Source: Brevibacterium jeotgali (GTDB lineage Bacteria > Actinomycetota > Actinomycetes > Actinomycetales > Brevibacteriaceae). From it: 64,000 nt of DNA. Positions 26,539 to 35,791 of this stretch are shown in pieces. Position 1 is the first letter of the stretch. The number at the start of each line of letters is the position of its first letter. The notes under the pieces are model-generated. The model saw nothing but the letters and a program-made list of their open reading frames with translations. It was not told where the DNA came from and did not search any database. The stretch covers positions 1-64,000 of the forward strand of contig NZ_FXZM01000007.1 in NCBI RefSeq assembly GCF_900169175.1, in the 5' to 3' direction. The position numbers and the translations under genes were made by a program.

Positions 26539-27990
26539 GCACGTCCAGCGGTCGGCCTCGTCGGCCCGGTCGACCAGCGGAAGGACGCTGTGGCGGATTC
26601 CGAGCGCGTCGAAGGCGGTGCGTGCGCAGGAGACCAGCCCGGCTTCGGCATCGGGGATCAGGTCGAGCGGCACGCCGACCGCGTCTTCGAGCATCCTGCG
26701 GACGCCCGGTGAGCGCACCACTCCCCCGGTCGCGGGCAGACGGGACGGCCTGACGCCCAGGCGCTCGAGCAGCCCGGCCACAGCAGACGCCATGGATGCG
26801 ACCGCGTCAGCGTAGTCCCGCGCGTTGGCCTGCCCGGCGCCGTCATCGTCAGCGGCCGCTGCGAGAGCCGCCTCCGCGAGATCGTGGGCTGCGGGCGAAT
26901 GCGGTGCCGCGGTGCCGGGCAGAGTGCGACGTGCGCGTTCGAGCGCCTCACCCGCCTCGGGGAGCCGCGCTATCACCAGATGCCCCGCAGGGTGCGCGAG
27001 ACGATGTCGGTCGACCAGCTCACCCGTGTCCGCAGGCCGCTGGAGATCCTCTGCGGGCTCCGGATCGACGTAGGCGACCCACCCGGTCGTGCCCAGGTGC
27101 AGGTAGACGCTGCCGGCTGCGCTGCCGACCATCCCGTCCGTCGCGGATCCGGCGTCGCCCAGCGCCATGACCACGGGCGTCCCCGCGGGGACGCCGAAGG
27201 TGCGCGCGGCCGCAGCGGACGCGTGTCCCACCGTCCCGGGGTCCACACGACGCGGCAGGCTCAGATGTGCGGGGACGAGCGGACGCCCCTCAGCAGTCCG
27301 CAGACGAAGCCACTCGTCGGTCCGCGGGTCGTACGCCGAGGTCGTGCTCGCGGTCAACCGGTCGCACACGTGCGCGCCGCACAGTGCGTGCGCAGCCCAG
27401 CCCGCGGCGGAGAAGTGGGCCGTGGACGAGGCTGCGACGGCCTGCGGCTCCGTGCGCGCCAGATGGAGCAGCTTGGGCGGGACGGAGTCGCAGTCGGGGT
27501 GCGGCGCGACAGCGATGCCGGGTGCCCACGACGGGTTCGCCGCGAGCAGTTCGGTGAGCTCACGACGTGCCCGCGTGTCCGAGTAGAGGACGACCGGATG
27601 GGTGGGGTCACCGTGGTCATCGAGCAGGATGAGGTCCTGCATCTGCCCCGTGAGCGCGATCGCTGCGAGTGGCTGTGCTGCGGGTCCTGACGACCGTGAG
27701 GAGACGTCGGGCCCAGCCGCGGTGCACGCGAGGATCACCTCGCGCAGCGCACTGCGCCACTCGCCGATGGACTGCTGCCTCACGCCGTGCGGCCCCCGGT
27801 CAGTCGTCAGCGGCGCCTCCGCTTCGCCGACGACGCAGCCGTCACGACCGATCAGAGCGGCTTTGACGTGGCTGCTTCCGAGGTCGATCGCGAGGACCGG
27901 ACTGCCGGACGGGTTCGCTCCCGGGTGCGCTCGCGACGGAGTGCGGACCGCGGGCGAAGCATGGAGCGCGGGCGCTGCGTGGAAGGTCAC
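26536..27990 (-). CDS. FGGY-family carbohydrate kinase
   Basis: A 484-residue sugar kinase (xylulokinase/gluconokinase type). It has the ATPase phosphate-1 motif [15 protein letters not shown], the [16 protein letters not shown] sugar-site region, [18 protein letters not shown] and the C-terminal [16 protein letters not shown] placed the start at GTG 27990, with a TACGAT -10 box 6 nt upstream, which suggests a leaderless message. The in-frame extension to 28224 lacks coding character and overlaps the divergent promoter region. The sugar is unknown and there are no sugar-pathway neighbours. Confidence 0.85.
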   Translation of the reverse strand: MTFHAAPALHASPAVRTPSRAHPGANPSGSPVLAIDLGSSHVKAALIGRDGCVVGEAEAPLTTDRGPHGVRQQSIGEWRSALREVILACTAAGPDVSSRSSGPAAQPLAAIALTGQMQDLILLDDHGDPTHPVVLYSDTRARRELTELLAANPSWAPGIAVAPHPDCDSVPPKLLHLARTEPQAVAASSTAHFSAAGWAAHALCGAHVCDRLTASTTSAYDPRTDEWLRLRTAEGRPLVPAHLSLPRRVDPGTVGHASAAAARTFGVPAGTPVVMALGDAGSATDGMVGSAAGSVYLHLGTTGWVAYVDPEPAEDLQRPADTGELVDRHRLAHPAGHLVIARLPEAGEALERARRTLPGTAAPHSPAAHDLAEAALAAAADDDGAGQANARDYADAVASMASAVAGLLERLGVRPSRLPATGGVVRSPGVRRMLEDAVGVPLDLIPDAEAGLVSCARTAFDALGIRHSVLPLVDRADEADRWTC

Positions 27991-27996
27991 TGCTTC

Positions 27997-28002
27997 ATCG
28001 TA
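27997..28002 (-). promoter_or_regulatory. -10 element, leaderless promoter of the sugar kinase
   Basis: On the minus strand TACGAT is followed by 6 nt and GTG at 27990, with no ribosome binding site. Confidence 0.45.
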
Positions 28003-28130
28003 GTGAGCGTGCGGCGCTTGCGAGCACGAGTGTCGAGCACGTGTGCCGGGCAGAAGTCGCTCACCGCTATGGCGCAGGTCACGCGGAGGGATAGACTGAT
28101 CGTGAACGCAGGGACCATGGGGAGGAACGC

Positions 28131-28619
28131 ATGAAGAAGCGGTTGATTCTGCTGGCAGGCCTGGGTGCGGGATTCGTGCTGGGCTCGTACTCCGGACGCT
28201 CCAGCTACGAGAAGCTGCGCGCACAGGTCGACCAGCTGTGGTCGGATCCTCGCGTGCAGGAGCAGTTCCAGAAGGCCGGCGACACGGTCCGCGAGAAGGG
28301 GCCGGAAGTCGCTCAGGCGGTCAGGGACAGGGCACCCGAGGTCGCTGCCGGGGTGCAGAGCGCTGCCGCGGATGCCGTCTCCGCAGGTCGGGAGAAGTTC
28401 GAGGACCTCGCGCACGGTGAGGACGACGAGGACCGGGTCCAGCCGGAGAACGCGGCGTCTGCTGCCGCCGCAGCCGGTGCGGCGGATGCCGACGGTGTCG
28501 ACGAGGCGGGCCTGGACGCCCCGGAGGACGAGGCGCTCTCCACCGACAGCGCAGATCCGGACATCGTGTCCGATCCGTCCACGGACCCCGCGGACGAGGG
28601 ACCGGCGCAGACCCGCTGA
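28131..28619 (+). CDS. YtxH-like membrane-anchored protein
   Basis: A 162-residue protein with one N-terminal helix (ILLAGLGAGFVLGSYSG). An amphipathic, charged segment with YEKLRAQVDQLW follows (about 25-100), then a long acidic Ala/Asp-rich C-terminal tail that is probably disordered. This layout is that of actinobacterial YtxH-domain proteins of unknown function. A GGGGAGG ribosome binding site precedes the ATG by 5 nt. It is monocistronic and followed by two small hairpins. Confidence 0.75.
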   Translation: MKKRLILLAGLGAGFVLGSYSGRSSYEKLRAQVDQLWSDPRVQEQFQKAGDTVREKGPEVAQAVRDRAPEVAAGVQSAAADAVSAGREKFEDLAHGEDDEDRVQPENAASAAAAAGAADADGVDEAGLDAPEDEALSTDSADPDIVSDPSTDPADEGPAQTR

Positions 28620-28665
28620 ACCACCGGGTCTGAGATTCCGCACGCAAGCGGATCCCGCTCACCGA

Positions 28666-28694
28666 AGGCGCGCGCCGTCCGCAGGTGCGCGCCT
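28666..28694. terminator. hairpin between convergent genes
   Basis: AGGCGCGC (28666-28673) pairs with GCGCGCCT (28687-28694) around a 13-nt loop. A smaller TCCGC/GCGGA hairpin is at 28637-28652. Both lie between the YtxH-like gene and the convergent cardiolipin synthase gene. Confidence 0.5.
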
Positions 28695-28749
28695 CCGGCA
28701 TGTCCGGGAGCGGCGGGCGGTGGTCAGAGCGACCGCGGTCGGACGGCTG

Positions 28750-30243
28750 TCACAGGAGTGAGGAGCCGAGCCTGCAGACGTTCTCGACGTACTTGCGCAC
28801 CCAGGAGCGCTCCCGCCACCGTGCGGCGTCGAGCGGAGCGGAGTGCGCCTGATAGTCCTCCCGCTCCAGCGCGTACATCTGCCGCGTGAACTCCTCATCG
28901 ACGATGAAGAGCGAGACCTCGTGGTTCATCGCGAACGACCGTTCATCCATGTTCGAGGAGCCGATGACCGTCACGTGATCGTCCACGAGGATGAACTTCG
29001 AATGGAGCACGGTCGGTGCGCGGTACTGGTAGATCGTGACGCCCGCTTCGACGAGCTCATCGTAGTAGGACTCCTGCGCCTTCCCCACGACCCAGTGGTC
29101 GTTCGTCGCCCCCACGTACAGCCGGACGTCCACTCCGGACTGCGATTCCGTCTTCAGCGCCGTCAGCAGGGCGTTGTCCGGCACGAAGTACGGTGACGAG
29201 ACCACCACCGTGCGGTTCGCGTTGTAGATGAGATGGGTGAACAGCTGCAGGTTGTTCTCGTGGTCGAATCCCGGGCCGGACGGTACGACCTGGGCCATGA
29301 TCCCCGCCGATTCGGGCGGCGCGTCGAGCTCCTCGTCGAACTCGCCGAACAGTGCGTCATCCGTCTCCGAGTACCAGTCGGAGGCGAACACCGCGTCGAG
29401 CTCGTCGACGATCGGGCCCGTGCACCGGACCATGAGGTCTTTCCACACCAGACCGCGCTTCCGATTCCTCCTCGTGTTGTACGAGGGGTGGATGATGTTC
29501 TGCGAGCCGGTGAAGGCGGTCTGCCCGTCGACGACGAGGATCTTCCGGTGGTTCCGGAGGTCGGGCCGCTGATACTCGCCCTTCCAGGGGCGGATCGGAA
29601 GGCTGCGTCGCCACATGAGCCCGGATTCGTCGAGCAGCTTCACGAGGCTCCGATACCCGGGATAGCCGATGGAGCCCACGTGGTCGATGAGGATGCGGAC
29701 CACGACGCCGCGCTCGTGCGCTGCGATGAGTGCTTCGATCAGAGGCCGCGTGGTGTCGTCGATCGCGACGATGTAGAACTCGAAGTGGACGTAGCGCCGC
29801 GCCTTCGCGACTTCTTCGGCCATCCGGTCGACGCAGTGCACGGAATCGGTGATCAGCCCGAACTCGTTGCCGTGCACCATCGGCAGGGCGCCCAGCTCGT
29901 AGTTGAGCTGGGCTGCGGTGCTGAGCGGTTCGGCGAGGTGGCTCGACTCCCCGATGATCGCCCGGTGCCCTGTCGCCGCCTTCACCCGCTGATTGATCTC
30001 ATGCTGCTTCTCCCGCCTGCGGGCCGGCAGCTTCGGCGACCCGAAGACCAGGAAGATGAGGATGCCGACGAACGGCAGCATGAAGATGAGGATCAGCCAT
30101 CCGAGCGCGACGGACGCCTTCCGTCGATACGGGATCGTGCCGAGCGCGACGACCCGGACGCAGAAGTCGATGATGAGCAGCCCGAGAGCCAGCCACCCCG
30201 GGAGCTGGGACTGGATCCACAGGAATATCCCGCTCGGGTCCAC
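28750..30243 (-). CDS. cls: cardiolipin synthase (phospholipase D family)
   Basis: A 497-residue inner-membrane enzyme that joins two phosphatidylglycerols, or uses CDP-diacylglycerol, to make cardiolipin. Two N-terminal helices (about 12-60) are followed by two PLD domains with complete HKD motifs: HRKILVVDGQTAFTGS and HSKFILVDDHVTVIGS. The start is a GTG with GGAGGAGG 8 nt upstream. It lies 83 bp downstream of pcm on the same strand. Confidence 0.93.
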   Translation of the reverse strand: MDPSGIFLWIQSQLPGWLALGLLIIDFCVRVVALGTIPYRRKASVALGWLILIFMLPFVGILIFLVFGSPKLPARRREKQHEINQRVKAATGHRAIIGESSHLAEPLSTAAQLNYELGALPMVHGNEFGLITDSVHCVDRMAEEVAKARRYVHFEFYIVAIDDTTRPLIEALIAAHERGVVVRILIDHVGSIGYPGYRSLVKLLDESGLMWRRSLPIRPWKGEYQRPDLRNHRKILVVDGQTAFTGSQNIIHPSYNTRRNRKRGLVWKDLMVRCTGPIVDELDAVFASDWYSETDDALFGEFDEELDAPPESAGIMAQVVPSGPGFDHENNLQLFTHLIYNANRTVVVSSPYFVPDNALLTALKTESQSGVDVRLYVGATNDHWVVGKAQESYYDELVEAGVTIYQYRAPTVLHSKFILVDDHVTVIGSSNMDERSFAMNHEVSLFIVDEEFTRQMYALEREDYQAHSAPLDAARWRERSWVRKYVENVCRLGSSLL

Positions 30244-30326
30244 CGCGCAGCCTCCTCCCCCGAACGACAGCCGCGATCACCTGCACCGCTGTCCGGAATC
30301 CTATCGGCAATGGGGATTGCGGAGTG

Positions 30327-30956
30327 TCAGTGCTCGATGAGCGGGACGAAGCGGAAGGAACCGTGGCGGGTGATGTCATGGTCCTCCGTGCGCGGACCGC
30401 TGCGCGCGATGCGCAGCATCTCCCCGCGCACGGGTACGACCATCACCCCATCGGGCGCGAGCTGGCCGACCAGGTCGGCCGGGACCTCGGCAGCCTCCGC
30501 AGAGACCAGGATCCTGTCGAACGGCCCGAGGTCCGGCGCACCGAGGACGTCCGCGGTCGCCTGCCGGATCTCCGCCCACTGCATCGGACCGCCGGACGAT
30601 TGCTGCGCGGCGAGTGCGTGCTGGGATCTGCGCACCAGCGCGGGAACGCGCTCGACGCCCGTCACGGTGCCGTCGGGCCCGACCAGGTCTGCGAGGACCG
30701 CCGTCGTCCAGCCGGAGCCGGAGCCCACGTCGAGCACCCGCTGACCGGTCCGCACGTCGAGCAGCTCCAGCATGGCGGCGACGGTGCTGGGCTGCGAGTT
30801 CGTCTGACCGTGGCCGATCGGCAGTGGACGGTCGTCCGCCGCACCGCGGTGCGCCTCCGGCGGCAGGAAGTCCGTGCGCACGCGGCGGGACATGGCCCCG
30901 CGGATGCGCTCGGACACAGCGACCACGCTGCTCACCCCCACACGGGCAGACGACAC
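30327..30956 (-). CDS. pcm: protein-L-isoaspartate O-methyltransferase
   Basis: A 209-residue class I SAM-dependent methyltransferase that repairs isoaspartyl residues in aged proteins. Visible elements are the pre-SAM region GHGQTNSQPSTVAAMLELL, motif I VLDVGSGSGWTTA, motif II VTGVERV and a C-terminal VVPVRGEMLRIA. The GTG at 30956 is in the left arm of a 15-bp inverted repeat. Several in-frame GTG codons just downstream could be the true start, so the first 10-20 residues are uncertain. Confidence 0.85.
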   Translation of the reverse strand: MSSARVGVSSVVAVSERIRGAMSRRVRTDFLPPEAHRGAADDRPLPIGHGQTNSQPSTVAAMLELLDVRTGQRVLDVGSGSGWTTAVLADLVGPDGTVTGVERVPALVRRSQHALAAQQSSGGPMQWAEIRQATADVLGAPDLGPFDRILVSAEAAEVPADLVGQLAPDGVMVVPVRGEMLRIARSGPRTEDHDITRHGSFRFVPLIEH

Positions 30957-31013
30957 CGGCTCTCATCCGGCCGACGGACTTCCTTCATTGTCAGCCTGAT
31001 GAGAGCCGGTGTC
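30952..31013. repeat. 15-bp inverted repeat upstream of pcm
   Basis: GACACCGGCTCTCAT (30952-30966) is perfectly repeated in inverse at 30999-31013, with a 32-nt spacer. It lies between the end of the SDR gene and pcm on the same strand. It could be a terminator for the upstream operon or an operator around the pcm promoter (GACAAT lies within the spacer on the minus strand). Confidence 0.7.
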
Positions 31014-31063
31014 TACAGCGGTCCCCGGGGAGAACGCCGAAGCGATTCCCGGAGGAGCGCCGA

Positions 31064-31807
31064 TCAGATGTGGCGGCCGCCCGCGATCTCCTGGACGGTG
31101 CCGGACATGTACGAGGACATGTCGGAGGCGAGGAACACGACCACGGAGGCGACCTCGGACGCTTCGCCCGCACGACCCATCGGGATCTCCGCGAGCTTCG
31201 AGTCGATGACGTCCTGGCGCATGGCCGCGGTCATCGCCGTCTTGATGAAGCCCGGCTGGACCGCGTTGACGCGGACGTTCTTGAAGCCGACCTCCTTCGC
31301 GGCGGCCTTCGTCATGCCGACGATGCCGGCCTTCGCCGCGGAGTAGTTCGTCTGTCCGAGCATTCCGACCTTGCCGGAGATCGACGACACGTTGATGATC
31401 GAGCCGCCCTGCTCCTGCTCGCGCATGATGCCCGACGCGGACTTCAGCCCGTTCCAGGTGCCCCGCAGGTGCACGGCGATGACCTGGTCGAACTGCTCCT
31501 CCGTCATCTTCCGCATCGTCGCGTCACGGGTGATGCCGGCGTTGTTGACCATGATGTCGAGGCTGCCGAAGACCTCGACGGCCTTCTGGGCGAGCGCGTC
31601 GACCTGCTCGAGTTCGACGACGTTGCAGGCCATGCCGATCGCCCGGTCGCCGACCCCGAGGCCCGTCGCGGCCTCGACGACCGCTTCCTCGTTGAGGTCG
31701 CCCAGGACGACGTTCGCGCCTTCGGCGACGAACGCCTCTGCGATCGCGAGGCCCAGTCCCTGGGCGGCTCCGGTGATGACGGCCGTGCGGCCTTCGAGAA
31801 GTGCCAT
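31064..31807 (-). CDS. SDR family 3-hydroxyacyl-CoA dehydrogenase / 3-oxoacyl reductase
   Basis: A 247-residue FabG-type SDR with [19 protein letters not shown], the catalytic Ser in NVSSISG and Tyr-Lys in YSAAKAG. Position after a MaoC hydratase and an acyl-CoA dehydrogenase suggests a beta-oxidation step on 3-hydroxyacyl-CoA. The ATG at 31807 has AAGGAG 7 nt upstream and is chosen over an in-frame start 39 nt earlier. It is the third gene of the MaoC-ACAD-SDR operon. Confidence 0.88.
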   Translation of the reverse strand: MALLEGRTAVITGAAQGLGLAIAEAFVAEGANVVLGDLNEEAVVEAATGLGVGDRAIGMACNVVELEQVDALAQKAVEVFGSLDIMVNNAGITRDATMRKMTEEQFDQVIAVHLRGTWNGLKSASGIMREQEQGGSIINVSSISGKVGMLGQTNYSAAKAGIVGMTKAAAKEVGFKNVRVNAVQPGFIKTAMTAAMRQDVIDSKLAEIPMGRAGEASEVASVVVFLASDMSSYMSGTVQEIAGGRHI

Positions 31808-31842
31808 GTGTGTCTCCTTCTGAGGATGTGTGAGGGGTGGCG

Positions 31843-33033
31843 TCACTTCTGCTTGTGCGCGCCCTTGAGAAGCTGCCGGGCGATGACGAGCTTCTGGATC
31901 TCCGACGTGCCCTCGTAGATCCGGAAGAGGCGAGCGTGGCGGTAGAAGCGCTCCACGCTGGTCTCGCGCATGTAGCCCATACCGCCGTGGACCTGGACAC
32001 CCAGGTCGGCGACTCGGCCGAGCATCTCCGACGCGACGAGCTTGGAGGACGACGGTCCGAGCTTGCGGTCGGTGCCCTCGTCCCAGCGCTGAGCGGAGGC
32101 GAGCACGAGTGCGCGCGCGGACTGCAGGTCCGCGTACATGTCCGCCAGCATGGCCTGCACCAGCTGGAAGTCCGCGATGGGACGACCGCCCTGCTGGGCG
32201 TTCTTCGCGTGCTCGATGGTGTCGTCGAGGATCCGGGTGGCCTGTCCGACGCAGATCGCGCCGATGTGGAGGCGGCCCTTGTTGAGCGAGGCCATCGCGG
32301 CCCTGAAGCCCACTTCCTCCTCGCCGCCCACCAGGGAGGCGGACGGGACGCGGACATCGTCGAAGAAGATCTCCGAGGTCCAGGCGCCGGCCTGTCCCAT
32401 CTTCTTGTCCTTGGGCCCGACGGTGACGCCTTCGGCCTTCGTCGGGACGAGGAAGACGGAGATCCCCTTGGAGCCCGTGGCGTTCGGGTCCGTACGTGCG
32501 AAGACCATGAGGACATCGGACATCGCGGCGTTGGTGATGAAGCGCTTCGCACCGTTGATGACGTAGTCGTCACCGTCCTTGACGGCCTTGGTCGTCAGCC
32601 CCGACGGGTCCGAACCCGCATCCGCCTCCGTGAGGGCGAAGGAGGCGATCGCCTCGCCGGATGCGATCTTCGGCAGCCATTCCTGCTTCTGCTCATCCGT
32701 GCCGTAGTTGACCAGCACCTGACCGGCGATCCCGTTGTTCGTGCCGAACAGGGAGCGGTAGGACGGTGTCGTGTATCCCAGCTCGAAGGACAGGAGTGCA
32801 TCCTGGCGCGCGTTGAGCCCCAGACCGCCGAACTCCTCCGGGATGGCCCAGCCGAACAGTCCCATCTCCGCCGATTCGTCGCGGACGACCTGCGGGATCT
32901 CGTCGGTGTCCTCGATCTCCAGCTCTCGCGGAACGACCTTCTCGCGCACGTAGGCGCGGACGGTCGCGAGGATCTCCTGCAGCGTCTCCTCGTCGACGCC
33001 ATCGGTCACGGGATACGGGTTCGTGTTTGCCAT
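31843..33033 (-). CDS. acyl-CoA dehydrogenase
   Basis: A 396-residue FAD enzyme that introduces the alpha-beta double bond in acyl-CoA and passes electrons to ETF. It shows [10 protein letters not shown], the FAD-contact region [11 protein letters not shown], and the C-terminal [16 protein letters not shown] whose Glu (YEG) is the catalytic base in this family. It is full length. It lies 28 bp after the MaoC gene and 35 bp before the SDR gene. Chain-length preference cannot be inferred. Confidence 0.94.
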   Translation of the reverse strand: MANTNPYPVTDGVDEETLQEILATVRAYVREKVVPRELEIEDTDEIPQVVRDESAEMGLFGWAIPEEFGGLGLNARQDALLSFELGYTTPSYRSLFGTNNGIAGQVLVNYGTDEQKQEWLPKIASGEAIASFALTEADAGSDPSGLTTKAVKDGDDYVINGAKRFITNAAMSDVLMVFARTDPNATGSKGISVFLVPTKAEGVTVGPKDKKMGQAGAWTSEIFFDDVRVPSASLVGGEEEVGFRAAMASLNKGRLHIGAICVGQATRILDDTIEHAKNAQQGGRPIADFQLVQAMLADMYADLQSARALVLASAQRWDEGTDRKLGPSSSKLVASEMLGRVADLGVQVHGGMGYMRETSVERFYRHARLFRIYEGTSEIQKLVIARQLLKGAHKQK

Positions 33034-33061
33034 GCTCGTTCTTCCTGCCTGCTCTTCCGTC

Positions 33062-33523
33062 TCAGCCCTCTTCGACCATCAGCGTGACGGCCTCCACGAT
33101 CGCGGCGGGGCGGTCCTGTCCCTCGATCTCGAGGACATGGCTCATGACGACCTGGATGCCGGAGTCCTTCCGCGCGACCTCCTTGAGGCTCACCACGTCG
33201 CGGACCTTCGACCCCACCGTCACCGGGTTGGGGAAGCGCACCTTGTTCAGGCCGTAGTTGATCTTCATCTTCATGCCGGTCACGTCGGTGACCTGCGCAC
33301 CCAGCATCGGCAGCAGGCTCAGCGTGAGGAACCCGTGGGCGATCGTCGCGCCGAAGGGGCCGTCCGCGGCCTTCTCCTCGTCGATGTGGATCCACTGGTG
33401 GTCGCCCGTCGCGTCCGCGAAGAGGTTGACCCGCTCCTGGTCGATCTGGATCCATTCGCTGGCACCCAGCTCCTGGCCGACCAGCTGCTCCAGCTCCGCT
33501 GCTCCATTGATGACTCGCGCCAT
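33062..33523 (-). CDS. MaoC family (R)-hydratase
   Basis: A 153-residue hot-dog-fold protein. The hydratase-2 type motif is present: ADATGDHQWIHID with the Asp-His pair, then GPFGATIAHGFLTLSLLP. It would hydrate trans-2-enoyl-CoA to the (R)-3-hydroxy form. The ATG at 33523 has CGGAG 6 nt upstream. A frame opening at 33571 has no coding support. It is the first gene of the MaoC-ACAD-SDR operon, preceded by a 236-bp divergent region shared with the NUDIX gene. Confidence 0.88.
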   Translation of the reverse strand: MARVINGAAELEQLVGQELGASEWIQIDQERVNLFADATGDHQWIHIDEEKAADGPFGATIAHGFLTLSLLPMLGAQVTDVTGMKMKINYGLNKVRFPNPVTVGSKVRDVVSLKEVARKDSGIQVVMSHVLEIEGQDRPAAIVEAVTLMVEEG

Positions 33524-33599
33524 TGCGTACTCCGTTTCCTCGCGCGGACGACCCGCTCGATTGTTTTCCATTGGGGCACAAATGCGATATTGCCTAAGA

Positions 33600-33614
33600 C
33601 TGTTTCAGCAACAG
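33600..33614. promoter_or_regulatory. palindrome in the MaoC/NUDIX divergent region
   Basis: CTGTT-TCAGC-AACAG has perfect 5-bp arms and lies 77 bp upstream of the MaoC start. A further GAACGAACGACC half-palindrome is at 33682-33693, before the NUDIX -10 (TAGCAT, 33707-33712). Either may be a regulator site for this fatty-acid operon. Confidence 0.35.
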
Positions 33615-33759
33615 TGTACCGTTTGGGCTACCGGTTTGTCAGCGGTGGCGCCCCGCTGCCTGCGGACGGATCGTGGACACTGAACGAACGACCGTCCCGC
33701 TGGGGATAGCATCGGCCCCAGGGCCCTCATGGAAGCGGGCCGTGAACGGAGGAGAACCC

Positions 33760-34722
33760 ATGAGTTCCGAGTCAGCGCCGACGAACGGCTTCAACCTCGC
33801 CGCACTCGTCCACGGCGACGATCGTGCGGATCTGTCCGCCCCTGCGGACCATGACAAGCTCCGCGCGGATGCGCAGGCGGCCTCGAACGGAGACGGACAC
33901 GACACCGACGGGACGTCCGGCGGAGCCGTGAAGACGCACGCGGAGGCATCGGGCAGGGTCGGCACCGACGCCGAGGGCCGACCCACGCATTCCTCCACGG
34001 GAGCGCCGCTCGACTACTCGCAGAGCGTCCCGGTACGGCCGGCGACGAGCGTCATCATGCTGCGCGAGACCGCGTCGGCGGGCCTCGAGGTCTTCGTCCA
34101 GCACCGCGTGACGACGATGGACTTCGCAGCCGGCGTCGTCGTGTTCCCCGGCGGACGCGTCGACCCCGAGGATGTGAAGCTCTCCGACGGCCTGCGGCTG
34201 GACGAAGAGCTCCTCGCGTCGCAGCTGCGCGCGTGGGGACAGACCGATGCATCGACGGTGGGGCTGGGCGACAGCCTCGTCGCACCGGACACGCAGCCCG
34301 CCCCCGGGGATGCCTCGGACACGCAGGCCACACAGGGCGTCCGGACTCTGCTCGCGTGCGCCATCCGCGAGGTCGAGGAGGAGACCGGGCAGCGGATCGA
34401 CCCTGCGCTGCTGCACCCCTGGGCGAACCTCGTGACTCCTCCCGGCAGGACCAAGCGGTTCGACACGTACTTCTTCCTGGCCGCGGGCGAGGAACTGGTG
34501 GAGCTGACCCACCAGACGACGGAGGCGACGAACTCCGAGTGGCTGGGCGTCGATGCGCTGCTCACCGGGGAGACCGAGGGACGCTACCGGCTCATGCGGC
34601 CGACGCTCGCACTGCTGACCGAGCTGCAGTCGCTGGGGTCGCTCGACGCCGTGCTCGCGCATGCCGCCGACGGATCGCGCACGATCGAGTCGATCCGCCC
34701 GGTGATCCGCGGGGTCCACTGA
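33760..34722 (+). CDS. NUDIX hydrolase (NUDT19-like)
   Basis: A 320-residue protein. The first 110 residues are low-complexity and acidic. The NUDIX fold follows, with VVVFPGGRVDPED, a roughly 55-residue insertion, and then the Nudix helix IREVEEETGQRID. The insertion between the GG and the REVxEE helix is characteristic of the NUDT19/RP2 group, which hydrolyses CoA and acyl-CoA derivatives. This would suit the neighbouring acyl-CoA genes. The ATG at 33760 has GGAGGAG 6 nt upstream. Confidence 0.82.
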   Translation: MSSESAPTNGFNLAALVHGDDRADLSAPADHDKLRADAQAASNGDGHDTDGTSGGAVKTHAEASGRVGTDAEGRPTHSSTGAPLDYSQSVPVRPATSVIMLRETASAGLEVFVQHRVTTMDFAAGVVVFPGGRVDPEDVKLSDGLRLDEELLASQLRAWGQTDASTVGLGDSLVAPDTQPAPGDASDTQATQGVRTLLACAIREVEEETGQRIDPALLHPWANLVTPPGRTKRFDTYFFLAAGEELVELTHQTTEATNSEWLGVDALLTGETEGRYRLMRPTLALLTELQSLGSLDAVLAHAADGSRTIESIRPVIRGVH

Positions 34723-34762
34723 GCCCCGCTCCCTCCGTGCTCGGCGGACGGCCGAGGGGCAC

Positions 34763-35719
34763 TCACACGGTCGTGTGCGCGCCGCCCGCCTCCGCCGCGA
34801 GGATTCCGCGCTGCACCAGGTCGTCCAGATGCTTGGCACACGTACTGACCTCGACCTGATCTGCGAACGCCGGCCGTCTGCCCGGGCGGTAGACGACGCC
34901 CCGCCCCACCATCTCCTCGGCCGTCGTCACACCGGCTCGCACGAGGTCCAGGACCTTCCGCTCGCGCTCCTCGATCACCCCCGCGTAGACGCGCAGTGCC
35001 GCACGGTACTCCTCACGGTCCCAGTACGGGCCCTTGTGGTGGGCCGCCGCATAGACCGACGCATCGATCTGTGCGCAGCGCTCGAGCGTCTCCCGGAAGT
35101 CCGCGATGCGCGATTCCGCGTCGCTGTACAGCGGCCCGAAGGAGGAGAGGTCCACATCGCCCAGGAACACGACCCCGTCCGGTTCGATGAAGAATCCGGA
35201 GTGCCCCGGGGTGTGGCCGGGGAGATGGAGCGCCGTGATCCGCACCCCGCCGCCGAGCTCGAAGACGTGGCCGTCCGCGAAGGCCCGCGCATCCGGGACG
35301 GGCGACCAGCGGAACTCGTCGCGCATCGTTCCCATCTGCGCTTCCGGCACCGCCATCGCATGCGCGAAAGCGGCCTCTGAGCGCACGGCCTCCACATCGC
35401 GCTCGTGGGCCCACACCTCGCCCGCACAGCGCCCCGCATCGGCCGTGTGGTCCTCGTGGTAGTGGCTGATGAGCAGGAGGTCCACGTCGACCGGCGCCGC
35501 ATGGAGGCAGGCATCGAGCATCGCCGTGCGCTCGGTCCCCTGCACGACGAGCGGGTTCCCATAGGGGTACTTGCCGCCGTTCTCCGGTCTCAGCTGCACG
35601 GTGTGCGGCCCCAGCCGCACGACCTCGGTCCCAGCTTCAGCCCCAGCCTCAGTCGCCGCACCAGCCCCGGCCTCGGCCCCGGCAGCTGTGCCGTCTCCAG
35701 CCCCAGTCTCTGTCGCCAC
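34763..35719 (-). CDS. metallo-beta-lactamase fold hydrolase
   Basis: A 318-residue MBL-fold protein. After a 32-residue Gly/Ala/Glu/Thr repeat-like N-terminus come the metal ligands HYHEDH, LPGHTPGHSGF and the bridging Asp in LGDVDLSS, then AAAHHKGPYW. A C-terminal helical region resembles the LACTB2/winged-helix tail. The substrate is unknown, with thioester, lactone or phosphodiester all possible. The start is a GTG with GGAGGCGAC directly upstream. It lies 68 bp downstream of the deacetylase gene on the same strand. Confidence 0.85.
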   Translation of the reverse strand: MATETGAGDGTAAGAEAGAGAATEAGAEAGTEVVRLGPHTVQLRPENGGKYPYGNPLVVQGTERTAMLDACLHAAPVDVDLLLISHYHEDHTADAGRCAGEVWAHERDVEAVRSEAAFAHAMAVPEAQMGTMRDEFRWSPVPDARAFADGHVFELGGGVRITALHLPGHTPGHSGFFIEPDGVVFLGDVDLSSFGPLYSDAESRIADFRETLERCAQIDASVYAAAHHKGPYWDREEYRAALRVYAGVIEERERKVLDLVRAGVTTAEEMVGRGVVYRPGRRPAFADQVEVSTCAKHLDDLVQRGILAAEAGGAHTTV

Positions 35720-35791
35720 GTCGCCTCCGTTCGTCTTCCACTCGTCTTCCGCACGTCTCCCCGTGCTCTCCGTGCGTCGGCCCCCGTGCCC

